In this document: piece after piece, positions 6,744-10,492 of the stretch
Numbering within the stretch: the stretch's first letter is position 1
Layout: every line of letters starts with the position of its first letter
Assembly: GCA_021782525.1 (NCBI GenBank)
Contig: JAJXUY010000033.1
Coordinates: 1 to 10,492, forward strand
DNA length: 10,492 nucleotides
Direction of reading: 5' to 3'
Origin: Acidobacteriota bacterium
Lineage (GTDB): Bacteria > Acidobacteriota > Thermoanaerobaculia > Thermoanaerobaculales > Thermoanaerobaculaceae
Translations under genes and position numbers: made by a program
Notes under the pieces: model-generated
What the model was told of the DNA's origin: nothing
What the model saw: only the letters and a program-made list of their open reading frames with translations
Databases searched by the model: none

Positions 6744-8735
6744 ATGCGAAAAGCTTTGGGAGTGGTTGTCTTCTCCATCACGGGGCTGAGCACACTGATC
6801 CTTTCCGATATGGGCAGTCATCTGATGTCGCAGGCCTCTGCCAAACCCGCGGCGGAGGCAACCGAGGGAGCGGCCAACAGCCAGCCGGCCGAGGCCTCGC
6901 GCACGATCATCGCAGCGGTGCCCGGCACCCCGGACGGTGTCCTGCTGATGCAGGCGCATGCGCTCTTCGGCAGACTCCCCGCGACCATGCCCGGTGGCGA
7001 GCAGGACACCCCCGCCATGATCGCGCTGGGAAAGAGCCTCTATTTCGAAACCGCCATTTCGATCAACAAGACCCAATCCTGCAACTCGTGCCATCCGATT
7101 GACGACAACGGCCCAGGCGCGGACAACCTCAAGACAGGAAGAGGCGCGATAGGAAAGTCCGGCGACCGCAACGATCCGCCCACCATGAACGCCGGCTACC
7201 AGATCGCGCAGTTCTGGGACGGACGCGCGCCCACTCTGGAAAAGCAGGCCCAGGGCCCCCCGCTCAACCCGATCGAAATGGGCATGCCCGATGCCGCCGC
7301 GTTGGTCGAACGGCTGAAAGGCATCGATCATTATCCCGCTGACTTCAAAGCGGTCTTCCCTGGCGAGGATGACCCCGTGACCTTCGACAACTTTGCCAGA
7401 GCGGTCGCTGCCTTTGAACGAACCCTGGTAACCCGGGGCCGCTTCGACCGCTTCATGGACGGCGACGGACAAGCCCTCGCCGAGCAGGAACTGGCGGGGA
7501 TGCGCACCTTCATCGACGTCGGCTGCGTGCACTGCCACAGCGGCCCCAACCTGGGCGGAATGACCTTCCAGAAACTGGGCGTCTTCCATGCTTACAGCAA
7601 CACCAAAGACCCTGGGCGCTTCAAGGTCACCAACCTGGAAAGCGATCGATACGTCTTCAAGGTTCCGATGCTGCGCAACGCCACCCTCTCCGCCCCCTAT
7701 TTCCACGACGGCGAGGTTGGCAACCTGCCCGAGGCGGTGGACCGCATGGGCTACCTGCAGTTGGATAGGAAACTGAACGACGTCGAGATCAGGAATATCC
7801 TCGGCTTCTTGACCACGCTGGCGGATGCTGAGCGCACCACCGCGCCGATGGCGGCGGAGACGATCTCCGCCACCTGGGTGCCGCCGCTGATGACGGATGT
7901 TCCCCAGGGAGAGCAGGGTGACCTCATCCGCTACGGCGTAGTGCTTGTGACCGACACCTATGCGCGGCTTGGCGCCGGCGCGAAAGACCAGAAGATGCGT
8001 TTCTCCGGAAATACCCTGAACTGCACCAGCTGCCACCTGAACGACGGCACCAAGCAGTTTGGCCTCCCCTGGATGGGGGTGAGTCAGGCATACCCGCAAT
8101 ACCGGGGCCGCGAAGACCAGGTGCAGGGGCTCGAGGCGCGGATCAACGGTTGTTTCGAGCGCAGCCTCAACGGCAAGCCGCTGCCCACCGACAGCAGGGA
8201 GATGAAGGCCATCGTCGCCTACATGAACTGGTTGTCGAAGGACATGCCCAAGAACGCCGCCGGCCTGGGATTGGCCAAGTTCGAGAGCCCGAACCGCAAG
8301 GCCGATGCGACGAGGGGCCAAGCGGTCTACAACCGGTTCTGCATGGCGTGCCACGGCGGCAACGGCGACGGCTATCAGTCGATGTCGGCCGGACGTTTGG
8401 GCGGCCATGTCGCGCCGGCGCTCTGGGGAGCGAACAGCTACAACTTCGGGGCGGGAATGAACCGCTTGCTGACCACCGCCGCGTTCATTCACGGCAACAT
8501 GCCGCTGGGAACGCCGTGGAACCACCCGACCATCAGCACTGAAGACGCCTACGATGTCGCCGCCTGTCTCAGCTCCAAGGAGCGGCCGCGGGTGGCCGGC
8601 CTGGAGAAGGACTATCCGAAGCTGGAGAAGAAAGCGGTGGACTGCCCGTATCCCCCGTACGCGGACCGGTTTTCACAGGAACAGCATCAGTACGGGCCGT
8701 TCCAGGCGATCAAGGACGCGCAGAAAGGGAAATAG
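6744..8735 (+). CDS. Secreted tetraheme cytochrome: cytochrome c peroxidase fused to a TsdA-like thiosulfate dehydrogenase
   Basis: This encodes 663 residues. A Sec signal peptide ends near ASA33, so the protein is periplasmic. Residues 90-360 are a diheme bacterial cytochrome c peroxidase: heme P at C113-NS-C116-H117, [10 protein letters not shown] (W158), NPIEMG (E178), FERTLV, heme E at C261-VH-C264-H265, VPMLRN, APYFHDG (H321), and M335, at the position of the conserved heme E methionine. Residues 390-663 resemble diheme TsdA: heme at C427-TS-C430-H431, [11 protein letters not shown] with C470 as the likely Cys heme ligand typical of thiosulfate dehydrogenase, heme at C533-MA-C536-H537, and NMPLG (M586) as a likely Met ligand. 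TsdA makes tetrathionate from thiosulfate; CCP reduces hydrogen peroxide. One open frame joins them with a linker at about 360-395. AAGGGAG precedes the ATG. Codon use is less GC-rich than the neighbours. A diheme electron acceptor role for the CCP half is equally possible. Confidence 0.88.
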   Translation: MRKALGVVVFSITGLSTLILSDMGSHLMSQASAKPAAEATEGAANSQPAEASRTIIAAVPGTPDGVLLMQAHALFGRLPATMPGGEQDTPAMIALGKSLYFETAISINKTQSCNSCHPIDDNGPGADNLKTGRGAIGKSGDRNDPPTMNAGYQIAQFWDGRAPTLEKQAQGPPLNPIEMGMPDAAALVERLKGIDHYPADFKAVFPGEDDPVTFDNFARAVAAFERTLVTRGRFDRFMDGDGQALAEQELAGMRTFIDVGCVHCHSGPNLGGMTFQKLGVFHAYSNTKDPGRFKVTNLESDRYVFKVPMLRNATLSAPYFHDGEVGNLPEAVDRMGYLQLDRKLNDVEIRNILGFLTTLADAERTTAPMAAETISATWVPPLMTDVPQGEQGDLIRYGVVLVTDTYARLGAGAKDQKMRFSGNTLNCTSCHLNDGTKQFGLPWMGVSQAYPQYRGREDQVQGLEARINGCFERSLNGKPLPTDSREMKAIVAYMNWLSKDMPKNAAGLGLAKFESPNRKADATRGQAVYNRFCMACHGGNGDGYQSMSAGRLGGHVAPALWGANSYNFGAGMNRLLTTAAFIHGNMPLGTPWNHPTISTEDAYDVAACLSSKERPRVAGLEKDYPKLEKKAVDCPYPPYADRFSQEQHQYGPFQAIKDAQKGK

Positions 8736-9242
8736 GCCGGCCGGGGAGCAAGGGGGCGGAGGGACCTGAGCATCGATCGCACCGGGAGCGGACAACCCCC
8801 GACTGCGATGATACGACACGCCGTGGTGTGGCTGCCCATGTGTCGGTCGCACGACACCCAGCCCCGCGCCAGCGGGGCGGAACGCCATGATCCTCCGCCC
8901 CGCGAGCCCTTGCCCCCTTGGGGCGGTCTGACCGCGCTTTCCCCGGGTGTACTCTCAATGAAGTGACAACGGAGATTCCTATCAACGACTGTCCGGGTGT
9001 CAACCCCCGTGGTGGCGACGGGCCCGGGCGCCTCCGTGCGTCACGCTCATGACCGTTCTCACGCTGGCAGCTGGCAGCGCGGGCAGCTCTCATCGAAGTA
9101 ATGAGGGAGACTCCCGGTTACGTTTGCGCGGACCGTGACGGCCTCCCCTTTGCAAAGGTGATTGCTGCACACCAACTCGTGCGACCAAGTGCTTTGCGGT
9201 CATGACCCTCCCGAGAGCGGCAGCAGGGCGCCCTCGTACCAG
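8736..9242. other. Non-coding stretch of palindromes and degenerate repeats after the cytochrome gene
   Basis: No reading frame here resembles a protein. It holds a cluster of hairpins (8840-8933), two loosely similar 28-bp stretches (8952-8979 and 9087-9114, 21 of 28 bases alike), and several CATGACC-type repeats. Composition is mixed and there is no clear promoter. It looks like decayed intergenic or mobile-element sequence. Confidence 0.5.
8840..8933 (+). terminator. Hairpin cluster downstream of the cytochrome gene
   Basis: In order: GTGTCG/CGACAC (8840-8845, 8852-8857), GCCCCGC/GCGGGGC (8861-8867, 8872-8878, loop GCCA), GCGGGGCGG/CCGCCCCGC (8872-8880, 8895-8903), GCCCC/GGGGC (8912-8916, 8920-8924) and the GGTCTGACC palindrome (8925-8933). 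The second and third share one arm, so only one can form at a time. They start 105 bp after the cytochrome stop and lack a T-run. Terminator, REP-like repeat or RNA stabiliser are all possible. Confidence 0.35.
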
Positions 9243-9331
9243 GGTTCCCCCGTGCACGCGGGGGTAGGCCGGTGACGCACTGACTACACGGGATGCGGGA
9301 TGCGGTTCCCCTTGCAAGCGATGGTAGATCG
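9243..9331 (+). CRISPR. Type I-E-like CRISPR remnant: repeat, one 32-bp spacer, degenerate repeat
   Basis: The first repeat (9243-9271, 29 bp) has the type I-E layout: GGTTCCCC start, palindromic CCCCCGTGCACGCGGGGG core, TAGGCCG end. A 32-bp spacer (9272-9303) follows, then a second copy (9304-9331) that keeps GGTTCCCC, TGCA, GGTAG and the final CG but is decayed, with one deletion. The 61-bp period and 29/32 sizes are those of type I-E arrays, and the decayed copy is where a terminal repeat is expected. The reverse strand reads GLPPRARGNP, the familiar spurious translation of such repeats. No further repeat occurs at the 61-bp steps upstream and no cas gene is in the window. The spacer ends in GGGATGC twice. 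Confidence 0.5.
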
Positions 9332-9592
9332 TCACTCCCGTCCGCGCGCGGCCCGTTCGACCTCGTCATTGCCAGGAATCTCCACAACGGCATAGAGCGT
9401 CTCGCGCGGACCGCGACCGCGCAGGACCTTCCACACCGCGACGCAATGGCCGTCGGTGGACCGCCCAGCTTGATCGCCCATCCGGACCCGCGAGCGCTGC
9501 AGGCGCCGAACGAACCTCTCAGCGTCGGTCGACTCCTGGGTTAGGTCGACCATGGTCGGCTGCGATGGGTCGTTTTGCGTCGCCGCAGGCAC
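9332..9592 (-). CDS. Possible small protein of unknown function
   Basis: An 86-residue frame (GTG start at 9592; an ATG at 9553 would give 73 residues). It keeps G/C at most third positions, as real genes here do, and has a mixed sequence, for example ERFVRRLQRSRVRMGDQAG, CVAVWKVLRG and ETLYAVVEIPGND. No clear ribosome site precedes either start and I recognise no family. It stops exactly where the degenerate CRISPR-like repeat ends. It may be a gene remnant. Confidence 0.3.
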   Translation of the reverse strand: MPAATQNDPSQPTMVDLTQESTDAERFVRRLQRSRVRMGDQAGRSTDGHCVAVWKVLRGRGPRETLYAVVEIPGNDEVERAARGRE

Positions 9593-9621
9593 TACGGCCG
9601 GATACAGCCCTGGCTGCCAGA

Positions 9622-9640
9622 GGTTGAACAGGGGTTGAAC
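9622..9640. repeat. Short direct repeat GGTTGAAC
   Basis: GGTTGAAC occurs at 9622-9629 and 9633-9640, an 11-bp period, in the 92-bp gap between the possible small gene and tRNA-Arg. Nothing else was recognised in that gap. Confidence 0.3.
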
Positions 9641-9684
9641 CGGACTTGCAGGCGCGGGTGGGGGACACGTAAGTCATTGAAGAC

Positions 9685-9761
9685 TGGCGCGCCGAGAGGG
9701 ACTCGAACCCCCAACCTTCTGATCCGTAGTCAGATGCTCTATCCAATTGAGCTATCAGCGC
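9685..9761 (-). tRNA. tRNA-Arg (anticodon ACG)
   Basis: On the minus strand this folds as a complete 77-base cloverleaf with encoded CCA. The acceptor stem is GCGCTGA with TCGGCGC (one G-U pair). The D arm is GCTC/GAGC. The anticodon stem TCTGA/TCAGA carries the loop CTACGGA, anticodon ACG at 9725-9727. The T arm is GGGGG-TTCGAGT-CCCTC. ACG reads CGU/CGC/CGA codons after A34-to-inosine editing. Its 3' end faces the decayed region. Confidence 0.97.
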
Positions 9762-9778
9762 GCCCTGCGCCGCCGCCA

Positions 9779-9806
9779 AGTATAGCGAAGTTGCCGCCGG
9801 GTGCAA
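9779..9806 (-). promoter_or_regulatory. Promoter of tRNA-Arg
   Basis: On the minus strand, -35 TTGCAC (complement of 9801-9806) and -10 TATACT (complement of 9779-9784) are 16 bp apart. The -10 ends 17 bp before the mature tRNA 5' end. Confidence 0.6.
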
Positions 9807-9881
9807 CCCGAGCGCCCCACGACGGTGCCGGCGAACCGCTCGGTGCGCCCGCCGCCGGTCGTGCCGCTGGAGCACGACGGG

Positions 9882-9911
9882 TTTACAGCACTTGGACTTC
9901 CGTGCTACTTT
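9882..9911 (+). promoter_or_regulatory. Promoter of tRNA-Glu
   Basis: -35 TTTACA (9882-9887) and -10 TACTTT (9906-9911) with an 18-bp spacer end 14 bp before the mature tRNA. The two tRNA genes are divergent and each has its own promoter in this 164-bp gap. Confidence 0.6.
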
Positions 9912-9925
9912 CCCCGTCCGCGGTC

Positions 9926-10000
9926 GGCCCGTTCGTCTAGAGGTTAGGACGCTGGCCTCTCACGCCGGAAGCAGGGGTTCGATTCCCCTACGGGCCGCCA
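9926..10000 (+). tRNA. tRNA-Glu (anticodon CTC)
   Basis: This is a complete 75-base cloverleaf with encoded CCA. The acceptor stem is GGCCCGT with ACGGGCC and discriminator G. The anticodon loop CTCTCAC gives CTC, which reads GAG. The T loop is GGGGTTCGATTCCCC-like. Choice of the CTC isoacceptor fits a high-GC genome. Confidence 0.97.
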
Positions 10001-10043
10001 ACCACACCTCCCGGTCACTCGCCGCCGCCACGCTCACGGGCCA

Positions 10044-10069
10044 GGCGCCGTCGGCTCGCGCGCGGCGCC
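10044..10069 (+). terminator. Possible stem-loop after tRNA-Glu
   Basis: GGCGCCG (10044-10050) and CGGCGCC (10063-10069) form a 7-bp stem with a 12-base loop, 43 bp past tRNA-Glu. No T-run follows, so the terminator role is only suggested by position. Confidence 0.25.
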
Positions 10070-10117
10070 CGCCCCAGGGTCGCAGCGGCTCGAGCCGCCG
10101 TGGTTCATACTCTCGGG

Positions 10118-10492
10118 ATGGACGTGGCGTCCTCCCTGGTCCTGCCGCTCGCCGCCGGCCTGGTGCTCGCGGCCGTGGCCGGGCTGCGGGCGTTCCTGCC
10201 GCTGGCGGTCCTCGGCCTCGCCGGCCGGATGGGGTGGATCGGGCTGGGGCCCGACTTCACCTGGCTCGGCTCGACGCCGGCGTTGCTCGCGTTCTGGAGC
10301 GCCAGCATGGCCGAGCTGCTCGGCGACAAGGTTCCGGTCGTCGACCACGCGCTCGACACCGTCGGTAGCGTGCTCCGTCCGGTGGCCGGCGCGCTCGCGC
10401 TGGCGGCCGTCACGACCCACCCCGGCCCGCTGTGGACGACCGTGCTCGCCATCGTCGTGGGCGGGAGCGCGGCCGGCCTGGTGCACCTCGGC
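10118..10492 (+). CDS. DUF4126-type membrane protein, cut off by the window end
   Basis: The frame opens at ATG 10118 and is still open at the last base (125 codons seen). The sequence fits the DUF4126 family of small membrane proteins: a first hydrophobic helix ending in GLRAFLPLAVLGLAGR, then TWLGSTPALLAFW, AELLGDKVPVVDHALDTVGS, RPVAGALALAAV and a glycine-rich helix GGSAAGLVHLG. The D-K-x-P-x-V-D-H-x-L-D segment is the best signature. No molecular function is established for the family. There is no strong ribosome site before the ATG. An in-frame GTG at 10100 is an alternative, and a TTCATACT -10-like string close to the ATG would fit a nearly leaderless transcript. The 3' end lies outside the window. 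Confidence 0.8.
   Translation, partial: MDVASSLVLPLAAGLVLAAVAGLRAFLPLAVLGLAGRMGWIGLGPDFTWLGSTPALLAFWSASMAELLGDKVPVVDHALDTVGSVLRPVAGALALAAVTTHPGPLWTTVLAIVVGGSAAGLVHLG

Noticed and set aside
6690..8525. 611-codon open frame antisense to the cytochrome gene
   Set aside because: It is the mirror of a gene with four heme motifs and family-level homology; its translation resembles no protein and lacks a start context.
9000..9028. Further CRISPR repeat about four periods upstream (CCCCCGTG at 9004)
   Set aside because: Only about 13 of 29 bases match, and no repeats occur at the intervening 61-bp steps.
8710..9393. Overlapping minus-strand frames of 81-127 codons in the post-cytochrome region
   Set aside because: No ribosome sites or family resemblance; one reads GLPPRARGNP, which is a translated CRISPR repeat rather than a protein.
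9365..9400. Member of the dispersed CGTCATTGC-type repeat family (translation RFLAMT)
   Set aside because: Only about a dozen bases match and the stretch also lies inside a plausible small coding frame, so chance is a sufficient explanation.

Overview
The window is a high-GC bacterial chromosome segment, apparently from a metagenome. It looks like a Gram-negative soil or sediment lineage with strong G/C preference at third codon positions. Acidobacteriota, Myxococcota or an Eisenbacteria-like phylum are all plausible, but no marker here settles the phylum. Most of it (1-6150 and 9685-10492) is ordinary housekeeping sequence: two adjacent thioredoxin-fold proteins, a secreted conserved protein of unknown function, undecaprenyl-diphosphatase (uppP), a lysophospholipid-type acyltransferase, an aldo/keto reductase, an NfeD-like membrane protein, a SAM-dependent methyltransferase, tRNA-Arg(ACG), tRNA-Glu(CTC) and the start of a DUF4126 membrane protein.

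Layout. Plus strand 3-1065: an envelope redox pair in one operon, convergent with the minus-strand secreted protein (1120-2007). Plus strand 2300-3890: uppP, then the acyltransferase, both acting on lipids. Minus strand 6148-3948: methyltransferase, nfeD, aldo/keto reductase, all reading leftward. Bases 6149-6743 hold no gene. They contain a 137-bp inverted-repeat element that looks like a MITE, a good sigma70 promoter and a structured 5' leader. That leader precedes the largest gene, a 663-residue secreted tetraheme cytochrome (6744-8735). Bases 8736-9684 are mostly non-coding: palindromes, degenerate repeats and what looks like the last unit of a type I-E CRISPR array with no cas genes. The tRNA-Arg gene has its 3' end facing this region.

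The most interesting object is the cytochrome. Its N-terminal half is a diheme bacterial cytochrome c peroxidase (CCP/MauG family) and its C-terminal half is a diheme thiosulfate dehydrogenase (TsdA)-like module, in one uninterrupted frame with a single signal peptide. This suggests a periplasmic enzyme that links thiosulfate oxidation to peroxide reduction inside one polypeptide. Its codon use is visibly less GC-biased than its neighbours, and it lies between a MITE-like element and a decayed CRISPR/repeat zone beside a tRNA, so lateral acquisition is a reasonable inference.
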